A stretch of 64,000 bases of DNA from Irpex lacteus (lineage: Eukaryota > Basidiomycota > Agaricomycetes > Polyporales > Irpicaceae), in NCBI GenBank assembly GCA_001986395.2, contig MQVO02000019.1, positions 62,001 through 126,000 of the forward strand, given 5' to 3'. This document shows positions 12,201-23,515 of the stretch, piece after piece. The notes under the pieces were generated by a model. That model saw only the letters and a program-made list of their open reading frames with translations, was not told the origin of the DNA and searched no databases. The position numbers and the translations under genes are program-made. Numbering within the stretch: the stretch's first letter is position 1; each line of letters starts with the position of its first letter.

Positions 12201-12400
12201 ACTTCCATCAATAGGGACCTGGAGAAGGAAACTGAGACAGATGAGGCAGTAAAAGGTCTCGCAACGAGGGAGTTGGACTTGCCCGAAAATGAGTTGCAAT
12301 TAATGGACGTGAGAGGACGGAACAGAAGAATTACAGAAACAAAAGCCTGAACTAGCTAGCACTGTATGATTTGTGTAGCTGTGGTCTTTGGATATCATTT
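9250..12400 (+). repeat. Left arm of a 3.1-kb inverted duplication
   Basis: From about 9250 (AAATATCATGATTTCG) to about 12400 the sequence matches the reverse complement of 20265-23430, including the upstream flank and all introns of the kinase gene. The arms enclose about 7.9 kb. Similarity is near-identical for most of the arm and falls sharply in the last kinase exon. Boundaries are read by eye, to within tens of bases. Confidence 0.9.
9539..12350 (+). CDS. FunK1-type fungal protein kinase, copy A, 835 aa
   Basis: Predicted Ser/Thr kinase of the FunK1 group, a kinase family expanded in mushrooms. Six exons: 9539-9558, 9615-9947, 10017-10834, 10889-11533, 11604-11831, 11887-12350 (2508 nt, in frame). 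The kinase half has the FunK1 catalytic loop HRDISPNNLMY, then the DFDLA metal-binding segment in place of DFG, TGTLPYMA as activation/APE-like region, and EYDAESFIYVLLW of the F-helix zone. The N-terminal 390 residues are a low-complexity linker without a known domain. An in-frame 55-base intron at 11832-11886 is needed to restore the HLYEYDAESF join. It is the inverted twin of the gene at 20308-23134. Cellular role unknown; nothing is broken in it. Confidence 0.9.
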
Positions 12401-12640
12401 GTTATCGCTCGCCGTAGTTTCTCCCCTCGTGTGCGCTTTTGTCGTAGCAAACTCATAACGACTTGACATGTTCTCGATATAATCATGATCAGACATGCAA
12501 TATAGTCTCATGTTCCCTGTGCGCATGCGAAGTTCCTACTTATCATCGAGCAATCGTGAGATTCAAGTTGCCGGACTGACAATACACTGTTTGTATGGAA
12601 AACTAATATGAACTAGGTTACATTGCAGCCTGAGGTACGC

Positions 12641-15600
12641 CTAACGATCGTCCGTCTCTCGTCGTATGTTGAACACGGACTTGACAATATACAACATCTC
12701 CTCCCTGGATTCCCATAGAGGGAGGATGATACAGAATATTCCACTCATTCCGACCCATATACTACAATCGCGGTGAGCGTGGTGAACATGTGAAGGCACC
12801 AGGAAGGACGAGAGATAGCTCACATAGTACATGCAATCCAAAACGTGTAGAACACCTTGCTGAACACGTAGTGTGAGAAGAACATGGGGAGTGGCACTGT
12901 TTTGTTCGCCCGCATAGACGTTAATCATGTCATCCATGAGAAATTCTCTCTTCTATGTGAGCTAGCGCACCTAAGACGGCAACGATGAGCGTCAACACCA
13001 ACGAATACCGTGTTGCTTTCTTGTAAGTCTTCTCAAGTACTTCTCTATTCACTCCCGCCCCCGCGGAACTTGCTCCACTTTCCGAGTTCTCGACGGAATG
13101 ATCATGGCTGAGCGACCTGACAGAAACAGCAACATTTGCTTCTTCATCTGTCTCTTTATCATTATCCTTCGGGTCAGAACTTGGGAGGCAGGCATCTTCA
13201 GCAGGGGTGGAGATGGAGGTAGAAGACGAGACAGCATCTTCGTATATGGAGATGGCTCTTGTTCCAGTGAAGTCGTAGTTGGCGGGCTCTATGATTCCAT
13301 TGTCAGCGACAACTTCTGGATCGTGTTAAACGGCCAATAGAATGTGACCTACTGATAAGTGACACAAGCACTGTCACGGCTCCTGACATTACAAACCCAG
13401 CGGTAGATCCACATAGGGCAGAATACGGCAGCGCGAGGTTTGCTACGTTGATCGAGCCTATCCTCAGTGCGAACGATCAGCGAGCTTATCATGATACTCG
13501 AATAGTCGAATCAGCGAGAATCAGGAGACGGACACATGCCATATATCTTGACACATCCAACGAACCAGGCAGTCATGCCGGCGATCTCGCCGGCGAGACA
13601 TCCGCAGAATACCCCTGTCCGACTGAGTTTGGACCAGGTTACCGTGAGGCCGATGGGTACGACTGCAGGTGCTAGGATGTTTCCTCTGAGGCATAGATAT
13701 TAGACGAGAAAATTGAGTGGATGAGATGACGAAGGGGCGCTCACTGAACGTAAAATAGCTTCGAATATCATGTCGTGAGCTGCTAGTCGAGGCTACAATG
13801 GCGGCATAGGAAGCTCACCCAACCAAGATCTACACCGGCCTTGTGCAACTGTGGACAGTCAGCACCGTGGATGTGAGGAACAGTCCGCTCAAAGGATACC
13901 GTATATGACTCACGATAGTCGCCCACGCACCCATCCACACCGCCCAGAAGCATATGAATGCATGCGAGACCCGAACGATCTCTGCACCTGTCGCTTTGGG
14001 GTTATAGTATGTTCTGTACAGGCTACAGGCCAAAGTGAATGATCGACGAATCAGAATCTTTAGCCCTGTAAAAAGTTTGTCGGAATAGGACGTACTCGTA
14101 TGAGCTAAGAACCAAAGCGGTATATATATTAGTAGTCAATACAAGCGAGTAGTAAGAGCTAGACCACTCACAAAAGACTGGACACGGCAATTAGCTCTGC
14201 ACTCGCGGCGGATGTGACGGCCATGCTATGTCGAGCAGGCGCGATGGTATCAGAATCAGAGACAAATGATACAAGGAGAATAATACTGGACGTACAAGAC
14301 CACCAACAAAATCGCTATTGCACCTCCTTGCCCCATGATAACAGTGGCAGCCGCAGGGGCAGCCAGTCCTGCGCTGACTTGCGAGGCAGATAATGGGTTC
14401 GGGTACGTTGGGAACTTTGGCTAGAGGATGAATGACGCAGAATGTAGAAGATTACCCCATCGATACAAGTAGGATGCGAAAAAGGTTATGGTACTCACGT
14501 TGTGTAGAAGGGCCCGAGCTGCGAGTCCGAGACATGATGCGAAAGCCCAGGGAACAGCGAACCATGATAGTCCTCCAAGCATCTACATTGCACGGCAAGA
14601 GACTTGAGCTCCATGTTTTATAAATGATAATGAACAAGACTGAACGCACGTATGCTTTGGTGGTAGTCTCTGGCGCGCTTGCAATGGCCTACATACAGAA
14701 GTCAGGCGATGTAACGGGTGAGGTTCAGAGCATGAGACGTACCCGTTGCCGATAACCTATGCAATAATATAGTCAGATTCGGATCCTGTGCGGAAGTGAA
14801 GGTCGACTTACCCTGGTCACAGAACACACCTGAAAAGCCTTTCATTACAAGCATCGTAAGTATTTTGGGAAAAGAGAAGGAACCTGGGAGGCCTCTGTCA
14901 GCGACACATACCCGTCATAATCGTGATAACCCCAAAGATCAACCCCGAGTTTGACTTCATCGTCAAAAAGCTCCCATGCTGATTACCAAGCACAGGATTC
15001 TCATCGCCGGCCTGTACAAGGAGATCGTACATCTTCTGTATGCTTCCCATTTCTACAGAAGTGCCGCTATGCGAGTTCAAATGGGTTAGAATCTGTCGAG
15101 CCAATGCTCTGTGTGACTCACTATGCATTTCCGACGAACAGGTAAATGACAATGAAGAGAATGATCGTATGTGCCCAGTCGCATATGAACGTAGCCCTTA
15201 GCCCTCCAAATATGACGTACACGGCGATTCCGATGGGGAGAAGGAAGCACGCCGCGATGATGTTCATACCCGTCAATGCGTTTACAGTCGCTGCGCCGCC
15301 AACTGACCACCAACGATGAGCACTTTTACAGCGACAAGAAAGAACAAAGCCACGCACGCAGTAAACTCCCACATACTAGCAAGATGCACGCAAATCCATA
15401 GAACGCAAAGATCAGGTGGGCGAGAGTCCCAAAACGAGCTTTGACGATTTCTAGGAAGGTGTGTGCGCCGTTGGCGTTCATTTTCACTTTGGAGGCGACG
15501 ATGGCGAAGAATGCGAGTTGGATTGTGCCGCCGACGCCATACCACCATGGACCACTGACACCTGTAAGTGAAGCGTGATCAGCACTGAGAAGAAATGTAT

Positions 15601-16204
15601 GGGGGTGATGAGACGTACCCCATTGGTATGCGGCCGTGCTGGATTGCAGGAGAGTTGCGCTCCATGTCCACGCACTTACTCTACGGGAAGCTCGTGTATC
15701 AGTTTCACCACAGCAACGGGAAGGAACGAACTCACATTCCGCAACAAACTAGTCCGGGCTTGGTACGGACAAAAGTCAAGTATCAGCTGGACGTGGTATA
15801 TACGGTATACGAGGGTACAGCCTACCTTTACACTTCTCGAAGCACTCTAAACGGATAAAGATGTCCAGCGTCAGAGAAAAGTTCAAGAAAGAGATATGCG
15901 CACGGTAAACTCTTCTGAACTCCCCGGCTTATATCTCGAGAACTTTGATTGAAGGTAGGTTAATGCCAGCATGAGAGCAGCGAAGAAGAATCCGACGCCT
16001 ATCATGATAAAACCGAAAGTGTTATCAGAGAATACGCCGCTACCAATTTGTGGACAAGGCATACCGACAACGACACCATAGCCTACGCTTTGTGCTGTAA
16101 ACAAAGATGTAAGGTGAATCGGGGTAAGCAGGTGTTGGAACAGAGGAGGTTGCACAAGGGATGAGCTCACGCAGCAATGGTCTGAACTCGGAAACTGTCT
16201 CCAT
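12641..16204 (-). CDS. DUR3: DUR3-type urea/polyamine sodium:solute symporter, 696 aa, 24 exons
   Basis: Plasma-membrane transporter of the sodium:solute symporter family; fungal DUR3 proteins import urea and some polyamines with a proton. The 24 exons sum to 2091 nt, in frame. First exons: 16171-16204, 16065-16094, 15904-15998, 15826-15846, 15736-15758, 15619-15680, 15358-15561, 15122-15302, 14912-15066. Diagnostic segments: PLLPQSVGYGVVVGVGFFF at the N-terminus, then SSEEFTSASRSVKPGL, GIVSAWTWSATLLQSS, GAHTFLEIVKARFG, TVNALTGMNIIAACF, FSYDLYRTYYNPKATG and a final VPLPMFFSHYVFSKVFYTFW. About 15 membrane segments; a hydrophilic loop of about 130 residues before the last ones is typical. Several exons are tiny (9, 14, 14, 18, 21, 23 nt). 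The intron at 13458-13539 appears to use a GC donor. Length is close to yeast DUR3. Strong call for the family; substrate is inferred. Confidence 0.92.
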
Positions 16205-17461
16205 TTGCTTTGAAGACAATGTTCGGGTCTGCAAGGGGTACGCCTAGAGGACGAGAATCTCGTTCGTCGAAGGTCGCTGATATAAATCTACGGTTGTCGA
16301 TGAGGTGGGCACTCCAGAATCTGAAAGAAGGCATGATAAGAGTGTGAGAAAGCAGATCGCAATCTAGGATGATGCGGTGGATGTGGGGTGAGAGTCTTCT
16401 TCCTATACACAGATGACCGAATCATCGTACTGGGAGCCTCGAGATAAGCTTACAACTCATTGTGTATGAGCGGAAGCATGTTTCCAAGATAACACTCACC
16501 ATTTAGCAGCTTATAGTAGACCTGATAATCAAACGAGATGGGTTTATCCATGCACTACTTGTCCGACGTCGACGTCATATCGGAGAGGGTGAGGTGAGGT
16601 GCTTGTAGTCGAGGGGTTTGAGAGAAACCACAGTGATAAGATAACTGTACAAGAGTGCTAGATAGTAAAAGTTAAAACGAACAGCACTACACCTGCCAAT
16701 CTTGGTTTCACACTAATCACCGTCACGGGGGTCCGGGAGGAGACTCTTGCGTTTGGTAGGGGGACTGAGTGGTTTTACAGCCGGTGGTATGCTGTAGCAT
16801 GTGAATCAGCCCACGAGCTGCTCACGTCATTTGTGTATGTGTTCTGTAAAGTTCTGAGTGAGCGGTAGTGAGCGGTGTGATACATGCCCTCCATTAAGTT
16901 CACTGCTACCTCCAATGCGTTGACTAATGGCTGAGGAACACGTCGATAGTACCTGCATTGCATGCGCTTTGATCGACTGGGAGAAGCCTAGGCCAGACAT
17001 TGTGCCGCCCTAGTGTTCTGGTCTGTGCTAGGTAGGGCAGCTACGACACGTATAGCTACTGGGCTGGACTTACGCTCTCAAACGGCGAAATCGAGCAGTG
17101 CAGCCAAGTAAACAACCCGCGCAATGACCAGAAGTTCCTGTACGCAAACTTGAGCATTCCAGCGGCTCAGGATGAATGGAATCAGCGTACTTCTCAGAAT
17201 ACTTATACGCAAGCTGGCGGCGGGGTTACAGCGTATCATTCTCAATAAAACAATTGCAAGTATAGCTTTCTGAACATCTGAGATTCCAAGCGAGTAAGTG
17301 AAGTGGAGGGTGGGAGAATGGGAGAGAGACGGAGTAGGAGGGAAAAAGTTGATTACTAAACCCCGCTTATGACCGGTTATAAACCCACATGCATGCATCC
17401 ACTCCTCCCTCGCACTTCCCCCCATCTTTCCCCTCCACTCTTCCCATCCACTATCTTCACA
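16205..17461. other. Divergent intergenic region between the two transporters
   Basis: About 1.25 kb between the start codons of the DUR3-like gene (-) and the MFS gene (+), hence likely to hold both promoters. Short frames on either strand carry no motif. Several GATA-like sites occur, which would suit nitrogen control of a urea transporter, but such short motifs are expected by chance. Confidence 0.45.
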
Positions 17462-19529
17462 ATGCTGAACGAAAAGGAACTTGCATTTGATTCGGACGAG
17501 AAGGTTAACTCGAAAAACACGAAAGTATATCCAGCAAACGCTGCTGCTATCGAAGATCTATACGAAGATGGCACGGTGGACCCTGTTTATCAGGCGAAGG
17601 CCAGGCTTCTGAACGCTGCTATCCAGGAAATTGGAATGGGTAGATATCAGGTATGTTCTCCTGCATAACTCCAATGTTATCACGTAGTCTAATAAGGAGT
17701 AAGTGGTATCTGTTCATTGTAGCAGGCTTCGGGTGGTTCGCGTGAGTCATCGTTCTCTCTCCATCCCAATCGCTTTACTCATCCCTTTGCCTATGTAGCG
17801 ACAGCGTATGGCCGTTAATAACAGGTCTAATCCTGAGTCCCGTCGTCTCCCTATACACCTTCCGCTCCCCCTTCCTTTCGCTCGCCGTAAACATCGGACT
17901 CCTCGTCGGTGCTCTCATTTGGGGCCTCGGTACAGACATCTGGGGTCGTCGTATATCATTCAACCTAACTCTTCTCATCGCTGGTGTATTCGGTCTCGCT
18001 GCGGGAGGCGCAAACAGCTTTGTGAGCCTTGCAAGTCTGCTGGCAGTCGTTGGCGTAGGTGTGGGAGGGAACATGCCGGTCGACAGTGCGGTATTTTTGG
18101 ATTTCGTACCGGGCAGTCATCAGTATCTGCTCACTATCTTGTCTATATGGTGGAGCCTCGGGCAGCTGTTCGTCAATCTAGTATGTCTCTTGTCTTTCAC
18201 TTGCGCGGTTCCCGAAGATCTAATGATGTACCCCACTGAAGATCGCATGGCCTCTCATCGCAAACTTTTCCTGCTCTCAAGGCGCACCTGCAGGAAGCTG
18301 CGCAAAAACTCAAGACATGGGCTTTCGTTACCTGCTCTTCACGCTCGGAGGATTCACTCTCCTCCTCTGGGCCCTCCGTTTCTTCCTGTTCAAACTCGAA
18401 GAGTCTCCCAGGTTTCTCGTAGGCAGGGGCAGAGACGAGGATGCAGTTGCTGTTATCCAGCGAATCGCCAAGTTCAATGGGAAGGAGTGCTCCCTGACGT
18501 TGGAGGATCTGAAACTAGCTGAGGCATCAGTAATAGGCAAGGTGTCGGACGCCCACAAGAAGCACAGCCTACTCACCAAGGGCTCGGATTACACCCTCGC
18601 TCACATCAAGGCGCTGTTTAGGACTCGCAAATTGGCGTGGTCCACGAGTCTTTTGATAGCTATCTGGGGTACGTGCTCACAACCCGACTCGGATTTGGAG
18701 CTCATCACTGACGTCGACTCATTTCGGTAGGCATAATTGGACTCGCATCAACTCTGTACAACAACTTCCTTCCCTATCTTCTCGCCAGTCGTGGGGCCAA
18801 GTTTGGCGATAGCTCGTATTACATCACATACCGAAACGTTCGTACCTTTCTCGCTCATTGCCATCTACGCACCCTAACCCGGGTCTATCTCCTTACCGCG
18901 GATAGCAAGTAATTCTCTCCGTCCTCGGCATCCCAGGAGCCTTCCTCGCTGGATGGGCAGTAGAGCAGCCTTACATCGGGCGTCGCGGCACCCTAGCAAT
19001 ATCCTCCGGCAAGTGTTTCCCCGCCTCCAATTAAGTGTGCATTATTCAACGACCCCCGCGCGATATTTAAAGGGCTCACTGGTGTCTTTCTATTCGCGAG
19101 TACGACGGCGCGTAACAGTAACGCGCTGTTAGGCTGGAACTGCGGGTATGCGTTCCATAGTAACGTGAGTACCACACCATGCACTCGTCTCCAATATAAA
19201 TTGTTGAAATCGGATGGGTCATATGCAGATCATGTACGGTGTGTTGTACGCTGTCTCGCCTGAGCTCTTCCCGGCCAAAGATCGCGGAACCGGCAATGGT
19301 CTCACCGCGACTACGACAAGGGTGTTTGGTGTCCTGGTCAGTTTTCCTCGCTTTGCCTCGCACGTGTCTCGGCGTCTTACTCACTGTGTATCTGTAGGCA
19401 CCCATCATCGCTCTATACGCTAATCTCGAAACTGCCGTGCCCGTGTACATCTCGGGTGCGTTGATCATGTTCGCTGGGGCACTCGCGCTAGTCTTGCCGT
19501 ACGAGCCCAGAGGGAAGGCATCGATATAG
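17462..19529 (+). CDS. MFS transporter of the sugar/metabolite-porter type, 525 aa, 9 exons
   Basis: Integral membrane secondary transporter; substrate not predictable here. Exons: 17462-17650, 17704-17741, 17799-18180, 18242-18668, 18731-18837, 18906-19008, 19073-19164, 19229-19336, 19398-19529 (1578 nt). A cytosolic N-terminus of about 62 residues leads into WYLFIVAGFGWFADSVWPL. The MFS loop-2/3 motif appears as GLGTDIWGRRISFNLTL, and a second arginine motif as EQPYIGRRGTLA between the halves. A long central loop follows ESPRFLVGRGRDEDAV, a PESPR-like motif of sugar-porter relatives. About 12 membrane helices. Intron 6 (19009-19072) begins GCAAGT, a consensus GC donor, and is required to keep ISSGLTGVFLF in frame. 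It is divergently arranged with the DUR3-like gene inside the inverted repeat. Confidence 0.88.
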
Positions 19530-20264
19530 TCTTCCCCTTCAACTTCAGGCGACGAGTAAGGCGAAATAAATTAGTGCGTTATGTAGATATAGGCAGAAGG
19601 TAGGTGTGCTAGATAAATAGACATTTACTATCGTGAATTTATAGTGGGGGACCTTGTACACTTCCTACCTCTACGCTATCCTGACCATCGGGAATCGACA
19701 CTGAGCAGAGGCGCGTTCAGGTATTATGGAGTGATGACCGAGGACAAGTATTCAAAATATTCGAAGACTACTTAGTCTGTACACATTCACTGGGTGTTGC
19801 AATTGTATATCTCCCGCCTGATGCAGATCTCTTCTATCGTTGTAGTAAGGTGAACGTCCCTGAGTCCAACTGCTTACTACTGTCCAAGTCGAATCGAATC
19901 TCCGCCGTATCGTCTAGTGATGTATCTTCCTCAATCACCTTCGAGTGCGCGCCTGTCGTGGTTTGTCTCTCTCCCCGATCGACCATCCTTGGAACGCTTT
20001 CCATTGCATGCAACTCTATAGACAGGTGTCCGTAGAAACCCCGAACAAAGTATTGCAATAGCATGAATCACAACAGCCTCTGTCAAGTTGACATCATTCT
20101 TAATCTACCCACAAATTCGCCATAGACGTAGCACTGCAAGAGCCCGGACGTGCTGTACGGAGCTGGACGCTCAACATAGCCACTCATCTCATGCTCTCAG
20201 TTGTATTCTTCCCCACCTATCCCTGCTTTGCCCATATCAGCTACGCGGACTACCTGGAGCAATG
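19530..20264. other. Intergenic stretch between MFS gene and right repeat arm
   Basis: About 735 bases without a gene. Open frames of 61-76 codons on both strands show no motif. The 3' ends of the MFS gene and of kinase copy B converge here. Confidence 0.45.
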
Positions 20265-23200
20265 ATAGACAAAATCCAAAGACCACAGCGTGATACACAT
20301 CCATAAATCATACAGCGCTCGCTAACTCAGGCTTCCGTTTCTGCAATTCTTCTGCCATAAGGCGGCTGTTCCGTCCTCTGACATCCATTTTTGCCACCTG
20401 TTTGGGCAGGTCCAACTCCCTCATTGCAATGCCATCTACTGCCTTATCTGCCTTAGTTCCCTCCTCCAATTGCGCATTGACCTCGGTGATATATTGTGTA
20501 TTGGTTAGATCAGCCTTTGGTTCGTGTCGAATGTCTTCCGCATGCCTACGGTTATTCATCGAAAGAATGACCCAGAGGATAATGCCACAGAGGTTCACGA
20601 TAGTAGCAGTGTACTCGCCGTATTCTTGATTTTCTTCAGTTGTGCGTCCTAAGAGGCTCAGAGCATTGTTGTGGGCCATAATGATGTGGGCGGGATCATC
20701 ATCTTGCCATTTTCGAAGATACTGAGTGGCGGCAGTGACATTGCCTTCGTCGTAGCGGCTTGCGAACCAGAGGAGTACATAAATAAATGACTCCGCATCA
20801 TACTCTACGCCAGACATGGGTTGAGACTCCCTCAACGGACAAAATATCTACAGGCTCACCATAGAGATGGGCAATGGGTCTGCCTCTACTCTGCAAGAGG
20901 TCGTTGGCCATGTAAGGCAAGGTACCCGTACGCTCCTTGGAGCTTTGCGCCGCAGAAGACGCCAGCACAGCCAGATCGAAGTCGTTGAGCACGCCGACGA
21001 TACGGCCCTGCTCCGTCCGATAGTACATCAAGTTGTTTGGACTGATGTCGCGGTGATGCAACCCCCACTTCCATAGCTGAAAATGACCTGAGCGCAGACC
21101 AATATTAGTAATGAGCAGAGGTTCTCAGGCGGAGCGAAAGGAGGAAGAAAGAAGACGTACATCGGAAGCAATCCAGCCAGACAGTCATCAGATCCAATCC
21201 CTGCAGACCGCGAATGGGTTTTAGCTTGATGAATACCAAGATGCGAAGGCACCGCCAGGTGAACTTGGACTTCGTTTCGTCGCGCGTGAGCCCGAGAAAA
21301 CTCTCTTTCCTCTGTACAATAGGGCGATCCTTCGTACAAAACGAGCCAGAGGCGACTAGCGTAGGCAAATGACCGCGCACCGCCCGCCTCGCTTCAGGTT
21401 TGTTGCCAATAGCGTACGCGTAATCCAGCAGGTCGTCCTCGGCGTATCGTCGTTCTTCGGGCCAAGAGACTTTCGCGACCAAGTCCACACCGCTGAGAGT
21501 AGTGGTTGGGTCGAAAGGGCTGGTTGATTCGCTAGTAACTGGGATCGCGAGAGTACCACGACCAAAAAGAATGAGTCTGGATGGAGCCCACTCTTTGGTC
21601 ACGAATTTGGTAGCGCCGAGAGAGAATTCCAGGGTGTCGCTATTGAAGCGAAGAGACGCCTCCAGACATTCGCCCCATGCCTCCTTGTCGAAGTATTTGA
21701 GAACAACAAGCAAGACCATAAAATACGGGAAGTCGGCGAAGAAGTCCAGACTGTGCGACCGAAGGCATCCGCCACGCTCATACCAGAGCAACCACAGTCG
21801 CTCATCTAGAAACAAGTCACTATTATTGTGGACGAACGCGGGTCTGCAAATTTACTCACCGATGACCACCACATTCAAGGCGTGGGTGAAGAACGGTGAG
21901 GAACACAGGCGTTCCGCTGCATAGATGGCACTTTGAGCTGCCGCGGAAGAGTGTCGCGAAGTGCTCTCGCAGGGGTCCGCGATCATGGTGGAGAACTGAG
22001 TCCCAACGCTCTCATGCTCAGTTCGAGACATTCGCGGTGCCTTGGAGACTCTACCTAATACTTCAGGTTCTTCCATAGCAGATGCATGTCGTTTGTGGCC
22101 AGTTTTCTCAGAAGCTGCTAGGATAGCCGTGGGTGTGTGGCTTGTCTGCACGGAAGGCGGTGGCCGAGTTTCGGGAGCATTCAAAGTCAAAGCGAGGAGG
22201 GGGTGTGATGCGCACGCGGATAATGCTCTATATCTGTAGGACGTTTGTACTGAAGGCATGTTTTTCTTCTGAGCCAACTCAAATTCCCAGCTCATGAGGA
22301 CGTCTGAGAAACCTGGCGCATGGTGAGGAGGGCCAGCTGCAATCTCCGCGTGCTTTTTCCAGCTGGCTGACGTGAGCGGTGTGTCGACAGGGCCGTTGGA
22401 GGTCTTGACCGCACTTTCGAGCGGGAGCGCGATGAGATCCGGACACCTTTGAACATCGTCACCCAAAAGATACCCATCAATGCTCGTATAAGTGGAGGGA
22501 AGGGAACTAGGTCCGTTCCTCTGGAAGATGAGACTTTGTTCATCACTGGGCCGCCGAAATCCCATTTCATGTTCTAGCTCTTCTCGATGCAGATCCCACG
22601 AGTCGAGTACAGTATTCGCTAGTTGCGTGAATGGTTTGGTCCTGTTCTTCCCATCGTTCTCGACATCACGGCTAAAGAGCAGTACCCGTGCCATGAGCGA
22701 GAACACAGATTACTTAGTGAGAGGGAGTATGACTCACTAGTCCTGCAAATATTTTCTGAATTCACCCGAATACCACGCTGCATCGTGTGGACGATCCTCT
22801 ACGTCGTCGTCTGCGGTACCAGAGTCAGAATCGCTCAGATTACACCCCGATTCACCCATAGCAGCGACGTGTGACGAGGCGTTGCACATATGTAGAGCGA
22901 GACCGTATAACTTGTCCAGTTGTGTCTCGAGCTTGGGCCGGTCGTCTGAATGCAATGCGCAGCCCAGAAGAAACAGCAAGAAGGTCTCAAACGAGACATC
23001 TTCGGAGTGACTTTTGAGGCTCTCCTCATAGAACCTCTTGATGTCAGGAACACTAATACTGTAGTTTTCACTGTTAGTAACATAAGACCAGCGCGAGTGT
23101 TAATGCAAACGTACGTTGAATTCGTGTCACTCATGAGTGCAGCGCTCTCGGTCTTGACAGGCGTGGCGTGACGTAGACAGAATGATGCTCAGACAATGTA

Positions 23201-23430
23201 CTATAGGGGGCGTAGAAAAAGGTTGTACTTGAGATGATCGTAGTCGTCGGTGGTCAACATTGCAAGCGTAGTACGGCCGCGCGACGTAACATGTGTCACA
23301 TGCATGGGCTTCCTCCAAAACTCGTGAATCTTTAGTACTCAGGCCATACATAGCCCAGTCGCAAGCGGAGACGTACAGCACGTATACAGATACAGACTGA
23401 GTAATACGAAATCATGATATTTACTCTCGA
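20265..23430 (-). repeat. Right arm of the 3.1-kb inverted duplication
   Basis: Reverse-complement partner of 9250-12400. It keeps the kinase gene, its introns and about 290 bases of upstream flank. Small indels separate the arms: 6 bases at the start of kinase exon 3 and 12 bases in exon 2. In the final exon the arms differ much more than elsewhere. Confidence 0.9.
20308..23134 (-). CDS. FunK1-type fungal protein kinase, copy B, 840 aa
   Basis: Six exons mirror copy A: 23115-23134, 22738-23058, 21860-22671, 21161-21805, 20860-21087, 20308-20804 (2523 nt, in frame). The catalytic loop HRDISPNNLMY, DFDLA and TGTLPYMA are identical to copy A, so both should have the same catalytic machinery. 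The last exon is different: after EYDAESFIYVLLW the 160 or so residues are only about half identical to copy A and end in MAEELQKRKPELASAV. Predicted Ser/Thr kinase of unknown target. The gene has no stop or frameshift. The start is the same ATG context as in copy A. Confidence 0.9.
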
Positions 23431-23515
23431 TGAAGAAGCGCATCCATTCGGCTTCAATTGATGCGCTCTCAGATCTTAGCTGTTAACACCTCAAAATATC
23501 TGAATAAGCGAGGAC
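23135..23515. other. Upstream flank of kinase B to the inverted-repeat element
   Basis: The first roughly 290 bases match the upstream flank of copy A and so contain the shared promoter region; similarity stops near 23430. The rest carries nothing recognised. Confidence 0.4.
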
